From contig NC_088317.1 of NCBI RefSeq assembly GCF_910592395.1, positions 1-64,000 on the forward strand: a DNA stretch of 64,000 bases. Reading direction: 5' to 3'. A model generated the notes under the pieces. The model saw nothing but the letters and a program-made list of their open reading frames with translations, was not told the origin of the DNA and did not search any database. Origin of the DNA: Lineus longissimus (taxonomy: Eukaryota; Nemertea; Pilidiophora; Heteronemertea; Lineidae). Made by a program: the position numbers and the translations under genes. Every line of letters begins with the position of its first letter. Position 1 is the first letter of the stretch. Shown here piece after piece: positions 13,175 through 28,100 of the stretch.

Positions 13175-16100
13175 CTGGAATTGAATAGGACAAGAGTAAG
13201 GAACTCTTCAATCTTCATGAAAATTTGAGTTGGGTACCAGTACAGAGGAACCCCGGTGACATGACCACTCATGGGACCGAGGTTGAATGGTTGCGTTAGT
13301 CAAGTTGAAAATCCGGGGACAAAATGCATGACTAGGTTTTCCCGCCAAAAATGTTGAACTTTTTCATAAGTTCAAAATTCTGAAAAATTCTGAATTCGGA
13401 AAAGAGATATTTGTCACTACAGGTCATGTGTACTCACAAGAATTTCTGGTGGCGGTTTAGTTATCGTGGGAAGAACATAGACACATTCTGCTGGGAAATC
13501 TCCACGCAGGCCCGAGCGGGAACACTCTCCATAGCACCATCCTGAGTTCATGACAGTCTCGCCATTCTCCTGGTCGAGGATGATCAGGTCACCTTTTTGG
13601 AAACTCAAGAAGGATGATCCTTCACCTGAAATTAAATGCATTCAATGTTCTGTGATGATAGTTACCAAGCTTGAAATTAGGCAGCGATGTGATGAAGCAG
13701 AGGGTTACCACAATCACGCCTTGGATGAGATGATCAGCCAACCAAGAGCTCCTACATCACTTGTGGGTACTCACTTGATGATTGGAGGCATCACCATGAA
13801 CCTGCTTAGACTCTCTCTCTCAATACCAGACAGCAAAGAATCTCAACAGGAACATCCTAAAGAACTATGCCTTTGGAAACAGACTGAAGAGACAATTTAA
13901 ACAAACACGAGAATAAGTCATGAGCCAGAGAGCACAATCGGTTGTGGATCAGTCACAGCAAAATAAACTAGAGTAGAGTGTTGGAAGTGAGGCATAGTCA
14001 GTAGAGGGATGAAAGGTGGTTATGTGGCTATAGAGGAAGAGAGTAAAGCATCATGTGCTGAAAGACACGAATGCATACACGAACTAAACTACAGGAAGAA
14101 TGTTAGTAAAAGTGGATAGTGTACCTCGGTGGCCCGTACCTGGCGACCTGTAATCCTGGAGGGCGATCACATATTTGGAACGTTTCTTCAACCCCTCAAG
14201 AAACGTAACAACAAGATCACGTATGTCCTCAGCGTTGGGTGATGTGAATGTGTACTCGTCCCCTTTCACTGTGGCCAAAGTGAAACTCTGGCCGTGCATT
14301 TTACCAGTTCTGGAAGAGAAGTACACTTTATGGTTAGGAAATATCTTGCCTTTAGGGATCACAGAACTAAAATGTTAGGACTGACCTTCAGCGCATTAGT
14401 TGAATACTGACATATGAAAAATTAAGATGAGATAATTGGTTTTGACTTGAAAGCAGGTGTTTGCCAACCAAGATTCAAATAGTGATCAACCTGGCAATGA
14501 TGTGCGTGCAGTTATAGCATTGTTGGATGTACTTTAACCCACGTTAACATATTCCTATGAGGTGATGATAGGGTTAAGTGCCATGCCCATTGAAGACTCC
14601 ACCAGAGTAAACGTATTATTGATCAAGCAGGGAGACAGGAAAGCTGGTCCTGAAGGCCACACTTGAACCCATGACCTTGTGAAGCCCAGCATTCTTCTAC
14701 ACCACCAAAACATTGTTACATGACATTATTCTTGTCCACCAAACATCATTTAGTTCCAAACAGGATTCTGCCAGAACCAATGACCCATTTCCTTCATATC
14801 GTAACAAGCTAACCTTCTGGGAACCTTTTTTACATCGTCATCATTCTTATCTATATCTTTTAACTCATCACTGGAGCAGGATATTTTGGAAAAAGAAACG
14901 TTAATAAGTGTCATGATTTTATTCAACTTCTATCAATTTTTTGGAAAGAAATGAGTCCAAAAATACAGGTAAAATCTTGAACTCTGCAATACCTACATGT
15001 ATGTGTATTTCTGTATTACGTCAGTTTCAACATGTAACAGGGCATCTTATTTTCAGGATTGTGGATTCATGCTGGTTAAATAAACTCAGGACTCAACTAT
15101 AGTAATACTAACCTACTGCTGGAGACGGCCGTGATCTCAGGGAATGACAATTCAAGCAAGACCTGCTCCTGGTCGTCCACCACGTACACTCCAGTCCAAT
15201 TAACAGCAATTATGACATCATTCTTTGGCAAACTTGGCCCGGCGAACTTGTATGCTTCATAGAATCTTGAGAAGAGCAATGGCCATTTGTATTTTGCATA
15301 GTTGACAATGTCTTCCTTGACCTTCAGTGGCGGTGCATGCTCTCGGCTGAAGTAGGATTTCTGATGGCCATGGATGACCTTCGAGAGCCAGTAGTTGAGT
15401 GTTCTGTTGCCTTGCAGACTGGAGTCTGGGATGTAGGAAGGGAGGAGGGACTGAAGGCGATCTGGCACGATCTCAGAACCATAATCTATGTAATACTGTT
15501 GTGCCGCGATCATTGCAAGATCTTCATCCTAAATTAAAAATAACAAGTTGATGAATTTATATGTGAATTAGCAATGCCATTGATTGAAATTGCATTTGAT
15601 TTGACAATTTCAAGATGAAGCATATTTCTCAGCAGTCTGGTATGACTATGATGTTAAGCAAGTGATTACTATACACTGGTATGACTATGACGTTAGGCAA
15701 GTGATTACTATACACTGGTATGACTATGACGTTAGGCAAGTGATTACTATACACTGGTATGACTATGATGTTAAGCAAGTGATTACTATACACTGGTATG
15801 ACTATGACGTTAGGCAAGTGATTACTATACACTGGTATGACTATGATGTTAGGCAAGTGATTACTATACACTGGTATGACTATGACGTTAGGCAAGTGAT
15901 TACTATACACTGGTATGACTATGACGTTAGGCAAGTGATAACTATACACTGGTATGACTATGACGTTAGGCAAGTGACTACTATACACTGGTATGACAAT
16001 GACGTTAGGCAAGTGATTACTATACACTGGTATGACTATGACGTTAGGCAAGTGATTACTATACACTGGTATGACTATGACGTTAGGCAAGTGATTACTA

Positions 16101-19100
16101 TACACTGGTATGACTATGACGTTAGGCAAGTGATTACTATACACTGGTATGACTATGACGTTAGGCAAGTGATTACTATACACTGGTATGACTATGATGT
16201 TAGGCAAGTGATTACTATACACTGGTATGACTATGACGTTAGGCAAGTGATTACTATACTTCCATCACAACCAAAGATATACAGGTGTAACTACTACCTC
16301 ACATTTCAACACTGCATGGACATGTCCCTATATACATACACATCACTTACCCGGTCACATCGATACTCTCCAAACTTGATTCCTCGCACAACCTGTTGAT
16401 AAATGAGATTGGTCGCGATTGGATCCTCGGCTGGGTCATGCCACGGAGCATAGATCTCCTTCCTAAAGAAGAGCCGCCAGGGGGCATTGCGTTCCTGGGC
16501 ACCTTGTTCTTTGGCATATTGCTCACATTGGGAGATTGCATCCATGACGTGGTCTCCACCGCTGCCAAGTGACGACACCTGGGGGGAAGAAGAAGAGATA
16601 GTCACCTGATTATGATGATTCGAATGGAGATGAAGGTAAAAGGCTTGATTTGACAAATAACAAATGACACCATATTTCTAATAAAACCAACTTTACTTTA
16701 TTTCTTCTTGTTAATGATTGAGTGATAAAGGCCTCTTTTAGCCTCGACAACACAATATATTTGGTGTCTCAGTAAAAAGTACATAAAAGATAAGAGAAGG
16801 AACTAACCTTGTCAAAAAGAGCAATATAAAGTGAGAAACCAAACTGATCCTTGAGGTTGATCTTATCCGCCAGCTGCTGACACAGCTCCCTCGCAGTCGT
16901 GGCAGAGTCGGCTAGCAGTGTCTTCGTATTCCCATCCATGAATGTGATCGGAAGCATGAGGGGTTTCTTCGATTTAGTAGCCTAGAATGAGACGCAAGAC
17001 CATTGTAACAAAAGACAAAAGACTATCAATATCCATGACAGAATCATTTGGTGGAGTGAGTCAAGTTGTCATCGATGCATCTCATGCTAACAACAGAGTT
17101 ATCATGGAATAGTGTCATCAGTGTCTCAGCACCTCAAATTATATTGCTATTTAAAATTCCACTTACACTTTGTATACTCCTCTTTATACAAACAGTAATA
17201 TTGTTTATTTACCTGCAGTTCAAGCCAACTTGGTGGTTGATTTCTCGTTCCATTCGCGAAGGTTCTACGCAGCCTCTCTTCACAATAGGGAGCGTAGCCA
17301 GGTGGACCCTCTTTGATGAAGCATCGCAGGTACTTGACAAACTGCGAGAAAGAATAGATGACCTCTATTACATCGATTAATAAGTGAGCCCAGATGGTGC
17401 TCAGGTAAGTTACACATCAGCCATTAAGACATTCTCTTGCAGTATTTGATCTCAAGTACTTAGAAGAACAGAAGATCACATCTAAATTGTCGACCTACCC
17501 TTTCTGATGGGGCAAAGCAGCCGACACACAACGACAGTAGGATCCAGCCTCTTGCGTGGCTGCTCTTGGACGGATTCTGGGTGAGCTGTTTACAGATCTG
17601 ACAGTAGATCTCGTCACGAAGCTCCGGTCGCAGGATTCCGTGGCCAATGATGAAATGTAACTTCTCCAGGTTCGACGTTGGTCTGTCCTCCAGCAATGCA
17701 TTACCACTTCCTATGTATTCACCATCACGGAGACGATTTGCAACATCTTCCGTTATCTTGGACTTCTTCTTTAAGGTCAGCGACACAATCTTTTTCCGCA
17801 TGCTCCGTTTGCTGCGAGTCGAGGCAGATGGTTCTCTCTCCTATAAAAGTGATGTATTGAGACATTCGTTAGAACAGGAGGATTTTACAATGGACATTAC
17901 GACATCAATGGAGGTGCTATTCAAATGAACCTTTTCCAATAAGTTAACCAAATGACGAAGGGAAGTACATCGAAGTTGATTGAGGGAGTGCATCCACCTA
18001 ACATTATGTTCCTTACAACAATATAGCATATTGGGGAGTAAACCAAGGGAAAAGATGACACAAATTGTCTCTAACACTGCAAACACTTCAAGCACCTCAA
18101 ACTGCTTAAAAAAATAAGAAAACTACCTCTGAAAAATATTCAACAAAACTGAAGAAAGAGTGCCCGTATTCCAGTAGTGGAAGACTGTGTTGTATTAGGC
18201 AGCTGAAGGGAGACAGTGGATAAAACAATGCTCTCAAGTAGTGGAGAGAAAGATGTGGCAGAATCTCGGAGCCGACAGATGAGAGACATTGTGACTAAAT
18301 TGTTTACGTGCATGCATTCTAACTTGTCAATGTGAACGGCACGCTAGTGAAAAAAGATCTCCCTTTCCTTCAGTCCCAATGCTGTCATTGGAGACAAGAT
18401 CTCTCTTTCCTTCAGTCCCAATGCTGTCATTGGAAGACAAGAAATCTGAGTGATCTTGGTATCAGTTGGAGCTAAGCCAATGGCAGCACAGCACAAAAAG
18501 ACCAAGAGATCTGATGAAGTCTATCATACACAAATCATTCAGTGTGATTGTTCAAAGGTAGATTTGGCTCTACGAGAGGTTGAACATTCAATGGGAGGTC
18601 TAGAATAGGCCTAAACCAAATACACCATCCTGTGAAGAGAAGGGCTTGTACCCATCTGAATCAATCTCATACCCTCTCTGATGTCCAATACAACACACAA
18701 TATACAAGAAATGAGAGATTTCAAGCGAGTTACATCTCATCTTTCGAGCATTCTTTAACGTCATATTAGGAGCATAAATTCTTCTTCAACATTCGACTTC
18801 AAAGTTTCATTGAAAATGGTATCTAAATACAAACAGTCAAAGTTCTACTCTATTCACACATGTTTAGTAATTAGGTAATAAACTCACACAGGAATGTTTA
18901 TGAACACAGAGCCAACAAATACTGTCAGACAAGCAAACTCTCACAGGTTGTTTAAGGCTCACAGTAGACAGTGGTCAATGGTGTTATCATATCATTGGGT
19001 GAAGAAATGCAGGGGAGAATGCCATGGTCACATTACCCTTGAGGAGCCTTCCTCCCATGAGTGGGACCGTTTGAATGGATGTGGTGGGCTAAACGACTGC

Positions 19101-22100
19101 AAGTGGGAGCAGGATGGAAACATTGGCATGAAGGTCTAACAACTTCCACACAATCACTTAGAGGTTCTTCTCATTTATTGGGGGAGGAATTGTTATTTAC
19201 AACACAGGCCTTCTTCACTTCTGAATAGGCCCGACAATTGTTATGTCAACAAAACGTGCACTGCTATGGTTAGCCCTCCTGCGAGGCAGTCACATCACTG
19301 GACTCATGTGTAATATCATTATATGTATGAGCTGGGGAGGGGTATTTCATCACAACATCCATGTCAAGTTAGAGAGGAATTCCACAGTTGAATTTACCCT
19401 GTAGGAGCCCTCCTCCCATGATTGGGATCTTTTAAAGACAATTTGTTGGTTTTCAGCCATTTTGACACCAAGACACACATCCTTTAAATCAAGAGGGGGA
19501 AATACCTAGTGATATTGGTGTGACCGATATTTGTGCAGTTTCCATTGTAGCAACTTGGTCATTGGATGATGCAGAGATAGACATTACTTGATAAGAGAAC
19601 TGAAATCTTGACGATAAATGCCAGTGAAATCCTCTTTTGTAATACGTTACCATTTTTCGTATGAGGACCTTTATCTCCTCATGGTCATGTCCATTTAGCA
19701 CATATAGTGACCAAGCTGCATATTTCAGACTGGTGTATATAGTGGTCATTAGAACAAATACACCCCCAGTTCTACCGATCCTCTCACCCTTCCAAGCTTC
19801 CCCCACCCCCAGCTCTACCGATCCTCTCACCCTTCCAAGCTTCCCCCACCCCCAGTTCTACCGATCCTCTCACCCTTCCAAGCTTCCCCCATCCCCAGTT
19901 CTACCGATCCTCTCACCCTTCCAAGCTTCCCCCACCCCCAGTTCTACCGATCCTCTCACCCTTCCAAGCTTCCCCCACCCCCAGTTCTACCGATCATCTC
20001 ACCCTTCCAAGCTTCCCCCACCCCCAGTTCTACCGATCCTCTCACCCTTCCAAGCTTCCCCCACCCCCAGTTCTACCGATCCTCTCACCCTTCCAAGCTT
20101 CCCCCATCCCCAGTTCTACCGATCCTCTCACCCTTCCAAGCTTCCCCCACCCCCAGTTCTACCGATCATCTCACCCTTCCAAGCTTCCCCCACCCCCAGT
20201 TCTACCGATCCTCTCACCCTTCCAAGCTTCCCCCACCCCCAGTTCTACCGATCCTCTCACCCTTCCAAGCTTCCCCCACCCCCAGTTCTACCGATCCTCT
20301 CACCCTTCCAAGCTTCCCCCAGAGAAACTGAAACTTTGCATATCCACCAGAAAAACCAAGCAGCCTTTCTTGAAAAAAGAAATGTTTGTATTCGGAAGCA
20401 GGAATGTTTGTTGCAACCAACAGTGCAAAAAGATCAAAAACAACCCACCATAAATGGATATTATTCAAACAATTTACATGGAAATTCTTGATCCAAGAGG
20501 AACAAAATTCCCAGTGAGCTGTCTACATCTAACAAATATTCATTGTTGGTAAACCAAAAACAGTGAGAGTCCCTAATCCATTGTAAATACATACCTGTAA
20601 CTGAAAGGGTTAAATTGATGGTTTTATTAGTAGAGAGCACTTGCTTGGTCATATTGGTAAGAAATGGCTCATATTTCTATACAAGTACATGCAGCACTGC
20701 CGGCCAGTATTACAGCTCGTGGACTAACCATGCTGTCATCTAATTCTTCAGTTAGCCAAGCTGTCCCAAATGACTACCGGTATTTCATGAACTTGACTGT
20801 CAAACTCGTAACAAGACTTTGTTACTTGCTCTGAACTATTGTACTCTTCCAACGAGCAGAATGCAGCAACTTTCCACTATCTGACCATGTCATGTACATA
20901 TCATAGTTCAAGGGACCTTACCATTTCATCTCCCATCCTGATCGCATCCTCAATATCCTTCTTGTTGAACCTGCGTCCCAGGGTGGAATAGATCTTGGTC
21001 ATAACCGGGGTGGTGTCCCTCGACTCGGCCATGGAGGTGTGGTACTTGGGCTCAGGGAGATCACCCATGAATCTCAGGATCGTTACCCACACAGCAAGGG
21101 CAGCCTAAAGATCAATAGAAACATTTTAACGCAGATTGATTGTAGAAAAGCAGCTATAAGACATTAGGCAGGTCTCTGTCTCACTTGCCATACTCCATTC
21201 AGCATCAACAGCCACTGGCCACAAATGCTCAGCTTGTCGCGCTGAATGAGAAGCTCATCTGATTTCCACTGAAAAGTTTCAGGATAGATCTGGGTTAAAG
21301 TGGGAAGTTGGATGACATCCTCTACCGCAATTAATATCAGACCGTAAAATCCAAACTTTTAAATGTTCAACTTAGGGAGACATGATGGTGAATGGTGGGT
21401 GAAAGAGTCTAAGAGAGCCTTACCAACTGATCTCCCTCATTCTTCAGAGGCAGCAATGGTTGTTTCAATGTACGCCTGACGTAAGTATGAGTGGCGTTGC
21501 TCCCCTGGAAATAGGTTGCCGCAAACTTTGCAAACTTGTACTCGGAGATATCTTCATCTTCTTCTGGCACAGGGAGTGACATTTCAGAGACCGCCCAGCC
21601 ATTCTCTTGTATGGCTTTCTGTCTGCCGGCTTCCAAGTCTTTAAAAGCTGTGGGCGCGGCACCTGGATAGACAGAGAGTTACTGTCTCATGGAATGCAGA
21701 GAACTTCTAAATGATTGAATTGAGAAAACTCTTGAACTTTCTCACTCAAACTGTGACCATTTCCCACTGGAAATTATACCAGAAACTAGAGAAAATCATT
21801 GATATAGTGGTTTATCTCACCAAATGATGCCTTTTTTGAGTAAAGCCTAAACATCCGTGAGAAGGAATAGCACTGCAAGAGACTTACCTTCTCCAGTCGC
21901 AGTCTGTTCGTCAATGAAACCAAACATTTCCTCGACCATTTTGGAATCATCGATTGGCTCGTTGCGCTTCCTCTCAGCATTCTCAATCTGCGTTTTCTTG
22001 ATCTCTGATTCCTGCCGCTGTTTTGCTTCCATATCCCGCTGGTCCTTCTCGATTAAGGCGAGACGCTCCTTGTGCTTGCGCTCGGCTTCTTGCTTGGCCT

Positions 22101-25100
22101 TCTTGGCGTTCATCTGGCGGCGCAGTTTCTCCTCCTCTTCTTGACGAAGACGCTCAGCTTCCATCTTACGCCGATGCTGTTCATCAAATAAATCATGCAT
22201 TAGATGGCTCATCATTGTTTTTGATGAGTTCTATTTGAAAACTTTTTGAAGATCTTCGATTTATCTCGATCACATTAGCGAGAACACTCCATCTTTGCTA
22301 GTTTTAGTAAGTGAACTCGAGTGAAGGCCTCATGCAAACTATCAGCAAGAGACAACGTACCTCAATCCTCAGATACCTGTACTTCTTCTTGGCGATCAAC
22401 ATCCTCACTGAAGCCTGGATCTTGATGGCACTCTGCAGGCGCCGTGTGTAGTTCCTGCGGGCTAGGTAGCCACGACAGTAGCGCTGGAAGTTGATGATCT
22501 TCGTGCGCAGGGTCATAAAGCGGTGTGTCAGGATTCGAGACCGGAACACGGCCTGAAGTCTCATGTAACCTTGTCTCATCTGCAACAGAAACGATTCTCC
22601 TCAAATATAAGCAAAGTTCTGGTTGGATTCCATGTATATTAGTACAACACAAGTAACCTAACAGTAGATCACATTTACCAGGGAGACTATACCAATGGCA
22701 TACAGGTTCAGGAGAACAACATTCTCCATTTCATTAGCTGTATAAGATGGCCAGACTCTGCACATGACTGATTCTCACTGCAACACTTAGGGAGAAGGTG
22801 ATACCATCATTAGCTGTATAAGATGGCCAGACTCTGCACATGACTGATTCTCACTGCAACACTTAGGGAGAAGGTGATACCTTCATTAGCTGTATAAGAT
22901 GACCAGACTCTGCACATGACTGATTCTCACTGCAACACTTAGGGAGAAGGTGATACCTTCATTAGCTGTATAAGATGGCCAGATTCTGCACATGACTGAT
23001 TCTCACTGCAACACTTAGGGAGAAGGTGATACCATCTTTCCCGAGGGTTAATATGTTCCAGTCAGACGGCACAAATGGGGAAGCAACCTTAGATGGGTGG
23101 ATATTTACCGCCTTGTATCTCTTCCTCTGGGCACAGCCACGCCAGAACGCCTGGATCGTCACACTGTCCTTCTTCATCTTCAGGAAGCGCTTACGACATT
23201 GCCAGCCTCGGATGAACTTTTGGATAACCACAATGCGGCCGGTCAGGACACGTTCTCTCTCAGACTCCAGGTAGGCATCTTGGGCATCCTGAAATCAGCC
23301 ATTTCAAGTGGATAACACACCAGGATGGAGACTGCAATACATTCCCCAAATCACCTTTTCTTTTAGTTGATGAGAATGCAAGCACGTCGACACTAAAAGC
23401 ACCATGCCCTCTTGCTAGATTAGATTGGATGAAGTGTCGTGCCGTTTCTGGGGAAACTGGCTCTCCACATTTTTGTTTGAATGAAGTACTATTACTATTC
23501 TATATACCCTACAAGAAAGGCCTCAACCAAAAGCGCACCTCAGAAACATACTGGTGAAACTTGGAAATTACCTTGAGAAAAACCTTTGTCTTTCCCATCT
23601 GAAACTCATTGCTCTTGAGGACCGCCTGACAGATCTTCAGGGATGCTGCCTTGGGCTCACACTTATGGGATGGCGGGATACCTGTCGTCAAGATGCGATA
23701 GCGGTCGACGAAGTCAGTGAAGTAGTGCCTGATGGGATATCCAGCGCGTCTGATGCGGATTGTTTCCATCATGCCCGAGTAACGGAGCTGTTTACAGCAG
23801 AGCTCGCGGTCAAATAACTGAAGTGAGAAATGGCGCCAGATTTTTGTATTTCTTCTAACAGTAGTAAAGGTTAGGGTTAGATAACTGCAACATGAACAAA
23901 TCATCTCGCTTCTAACAGTAGTAAAGGTTAGGGTTAGATAACTGCAACATGAACAAATCATCTCGCTTCTAACAGTAGTAAAGGTTAGGGTTAGATAACT
24001 GCAACATGAACAAATCATCTCGCTTAGCATGTCTACGAATAGAAGGCCAGACAGGCATTTACATAGTAAGAGGCAACTGCATCAAATCATATATTGTGGA
24101 ACCCTGGTAACACGACCACTCATGGGACCGAGGTTGACTGGTCGTTGGGTGGTCGCGTTAGTGAAATTGAAAATCTGGGGAGAAAATGCATGATTAGGTT
24201 TTCACGCCAAAATTGTTGAACTTTTTCATAAGTTCAAAATTCTGAAAAAAATTTTCAAAGCCAAAATCACAGCCACCGAGACACAATACTAAGATAGTAT
24301 GATAAATACCTGAGGTTTCTTGAACTCGTTTGGCTTGATACACCTGACAAAGAAAGGCTGGCAGTTCCCCAAGGTTCTCATTAAGGAATCTAAAGACTTC
24401 TTGAACTGTGCACTCAGCGTAGGAGCTCTTTTCCTCGTCTCCGATCCCTGGAAATTGAGCATAACATATTCTGTAAGAGTGAGCCTGAGGTGCTTTGAAC
24501 GTAGCTAGGGTAAATATATCTAAATCAGGATGATACCACAGCTCAGCTTGTTGAATACTGTCAGGAAGCAAGCATTAAATCTCACAATGATTATTTTGGC
24601 CAAATGTTCATCAATTAAATGCTCCATTTAAAACCAAAGTGGCAAATTCTGGGACTTCCAAATCTGCTTAGGATTATCAATCACTTTTTTCACTATTTTC
24701 AATAGAAAATTTGAAAAAGACTTAAAACAACCCTCACCATGGACAGATCCTGCATGAACAGGCTCACAAGATACTTGTTCTTAGACGTCTGAATCAACTG
24801 GATCAGGTCACCGCTGAATGTGTCACGATTCTTCTCCAGGAAGCCATTCACATCGTAGAATACGACTCCTGCAAAGTGGTTGAGACCAAAGGACATGTTG
24901 ATGTCAGCCTTAGGCTTAAGGTAGTTCCTGTTGCTGATGTGCTGGGAGTGCATCTTACCCAGCATGGTCTGGTCAGTACCCTGAAATAAACAAACACATT
25001 GGTTGAGGATCTATAATTGACCAGTCGGACAGCTTTGTTGTGTGTTTTCAACACGTTTTGTTTTTCAACGTAACCTATGCCAAGGGGACGAGTTGACAGT

Positions 25101-28100
25101 GTGCATCTGGTGATCACCCTTCTGACATGACTTGATACCAGAGGCCCTTGCAACTATAATTTACATCTAATTGAGCAATAGGTTCTGACATGACTTGATA
25201 CTAGAGGCCCTTGTACATCTGATTGAGCAATAGGTCCAAAGTCAGGAGTAAATGACAAAGTATGGATATCATTATATTAGAGGAAACACTAGATATCCAT
25301 TACACCACACTGGATATCCATTACACCACACTGGATATCCATTACACCACACTCGATATCCATTACACCACAGGAAACACTAGAAGTCAACTGACCCTCG
25401 GGAAGCGACTCTCTTCATCGATGAGAGCCATGACGTTCATTGGTTTGACCGCGATGAGATCAAGCGCTTCCTGATTGTCAATGAACTCGATATGGCGCCA
25501 GCTGATCGCCTCGTTATTGTATTCCTCCTGCTCAATCTTGAAGATGTGGCGCACAAAGAACTGTTGCAGGTTCTCATTTGCATAATTAATGCACAGTTGT
25601 TCAAAACTGAAAGGAGACGAGAGATGAAAGGATCACTAACCCGTCTCATATCAATGGAGAGATGCAAGCACATAGAACTAAATCACACCAACATCCTGCT
25701 GTTGTTTGAGGTCATCACAAACACTTCTTGATTTCCTAGTCGTGTTCAAGCATTTTACATCTGTACAAATGGTAACTGGTCAAAGACATCCCACAGCCGC
25801 AATCAGGCCTTCACTACAGTCTTGTGCCACCTGACCGTGAGCAGATTGTCTCATACCAGGTTATGGAATTATGTTTCGGGACCATAATACAATACAAGTA
25901 TAGGCAGATGTGGTCTTGCTTTTCAGAGTACCTTTAGCAAACATACCTGTTCTTATCAAAGTTCTCAAAACCAAATATATCCAAGACACCAATTGATTTC
26001 CTTGTTTTCTTTGATTCCTTCTTGGGTTTATAGATGGCAGTGTTAATCTTATCCACAATCCACACAAACATGCGCCCATACACGCCCTTGACAAATGCAT
26101 CCCTCACGTCAAGAGAATTATTGGCACTTAGGGTCGATGTGACAGAATCACCCCGAGTAAATATTGTCTTTGTTGTCAAGGCCTCAATGAGATCATCCGT
26201 TTGCACACCCAAGAGATTCGCTGCTCGTTTCACTTCATTTTTATCATTCACTACAGTTGCATCCAAGTTGTCAATTACAGTGGCTGGAAAGATGAAGTGG
26301 CATATATTGCAAAATCTTTACGAACTGAGTGAGTCTGAACACAAACATTCCAATTGCTTTTTCAGTTGAACAGAAACAACTTTCCAGGAGTGATCCTGAG
26401 GAAGAGCTGTCACCTGGAGTAAATGATCAACACCTAGTACAGTGTTCAAAACAAATATTCTAAGATATTAGTGTGTGCACCAGACTTACCACTGTATCTC
26501 ACATTGCCCATATGTAACAAAGCAGAAAGGATCTTGAGGATCTCCCAAACTTCAGCGTCTGTGAACATGAGCACCTTCATCGCAGACCTGATGTCAGCAA
26601 ACTCCTTTGCATCATCGCGGCCATCAACTGTGATCTCCCGACCCTACAAGTGAAGGAAATAAACGGTAATTGGTTTGGGTTAAGAAAACTAACAGTTGGT
26701 GGAGCAGTAAAGCAACTTGGAGGCCATAGGTTTCAACAACATAAACACTGTGTGTCCCTGGTCAACCCACCCAACCAAACTTGTCTCCCTGCTCCCAGCT
26801 GCACTCAAGTGAATCACATGCAATCAATGGTCTCGCCTTACCTGGATGAGATTTGTCTCCCTGCTCCCAGCTGCACTCAAGTGAATCACATGCAATCAAT
26901 GGTCTCGCCTTACCTGGATGAGATTTGTCTCCCTGCTCCCAGCTGCACTCAAGTGAATCACATGCAAGCAATGGTCTCGCCTTACCTGGATGAGATTTGT
27001 CTCCCTGCTCCCAGCTGCACTCAAGTGAATCACATGCAATCAATGGTCTCGCCTTACCTGGATGAGATTTGTCTCCCTGCTCCCAGCTGCACTCAAGTGA
27101 ATCACATGCAATCAATGGTCTCGCCTTACCTGGATGAGATTTGTCTCCCTGCTCCCAGCTGCACTCAAGTGAATCACATGCAATCAATGGTCTCCCCTTA
27201 CCTGGATGAGATAGTTATACTGTGACGCATCCTTCACATCAAGTTTATTCTTCTCATCGCGTGTCATTCCCGCCAACATGCAGTAGAAGATGTGGTAGTT
27301 TCTCTCATCACGCGCCTGACTAACGATACGAGACTTTTCCAATAAGTACTGTTCAATCTTAGCACCCTCTATGGAGCCATTCTGATTGAAGTGAATGTCG
27401 ATGTATTTACCAAATCTACTAGAGTTATCATTACGTATAGTCTTTGCATTGCCAAAGGCTGGAAAATAACAAATTTCACAATTATAGTCAATGACAAAAG
27501 ACACCAATTGGCATGTTCTCTTGCAATATTGATATTTAACAGTTGCAAACCAGAGATATTTGATCTAAGTTTAAAGACACCCACTGGAGCCCTGGTCGCA
27601 AATAGCACATAGCTTGGCAAGACATGAGTATACCTTCCATGATTGGGTTAGCTTCTAAGATCTGTTGTTCTATCCAGGAATGTTGTCCACTAATGGCTGC
27701 CAGAAACTGCAGGATCAGCTTGGTACTTTCGGTTTTACCAGCTCCAGATTCACCACTGAAACAACCACACATACAATATAACATAGCATTAAGCATTTAT
27801 CACAACATTTACTCCAAAGCTAGTTGTTGATGAAACAGTTTGTTTGGTTTTTCATTAATTCATCATGACATCACAAAAGAGGAAACAAGGAAGTTTTACT
27901 TCTGCACAGTGCAGTCCCAGTGGAAAGTCAAACAACCATAAATACACATGACCACCTGATGTCAGTTTTAGTGGAGTTATAATCCTTTAATCCACCCATC
28001 AATAAGATGATCTGGATTATCATGGAACAATCATTTGTTCAGAGCACAGCCACTCTATGACTGTACACTCAGGATTCAAAGGATAGCTGAATTGGTCGAT

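Noticed and set aside
15629-16399. Long open frames on both strands with 13-residue repeats
   Set aside because: They are produced by a 39-bp minisatellite inside a MYO7A intron. The period is a multiple of three and the unit has no stops on either strand. There is no independent coding evidence.
19661-20491. 276-residue Pro/Ser-rich open frame
   Set aside because: It follows a 43-bp tandem repeat that shifts frame every unit, and lies in MYO7A intron 17. The peptide repeat is only an effect of the DNA repeat.
22023-22238. Plus-strand open frames opposite MYO7A exon 15
   Set aside because: They are antisense shadows of the charged helix exon, whose reading frame, splice sites and family match are clear on the minus strand.
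23870-24000. TTAGGGTTAG words suggesting interstitial telomere DNA
   Set aside because: Only one and a half hexamers occur per 57-bp unit, so this is part of the minisatellite and not a telomeric tract.
26650-27225. 191-residue plus-strand open frame with 24-residue repeats
   Set aside because: It is antisense to MYO7A exon 6 and its intron and is created by the 72-bp array. No start or splice context supports it.
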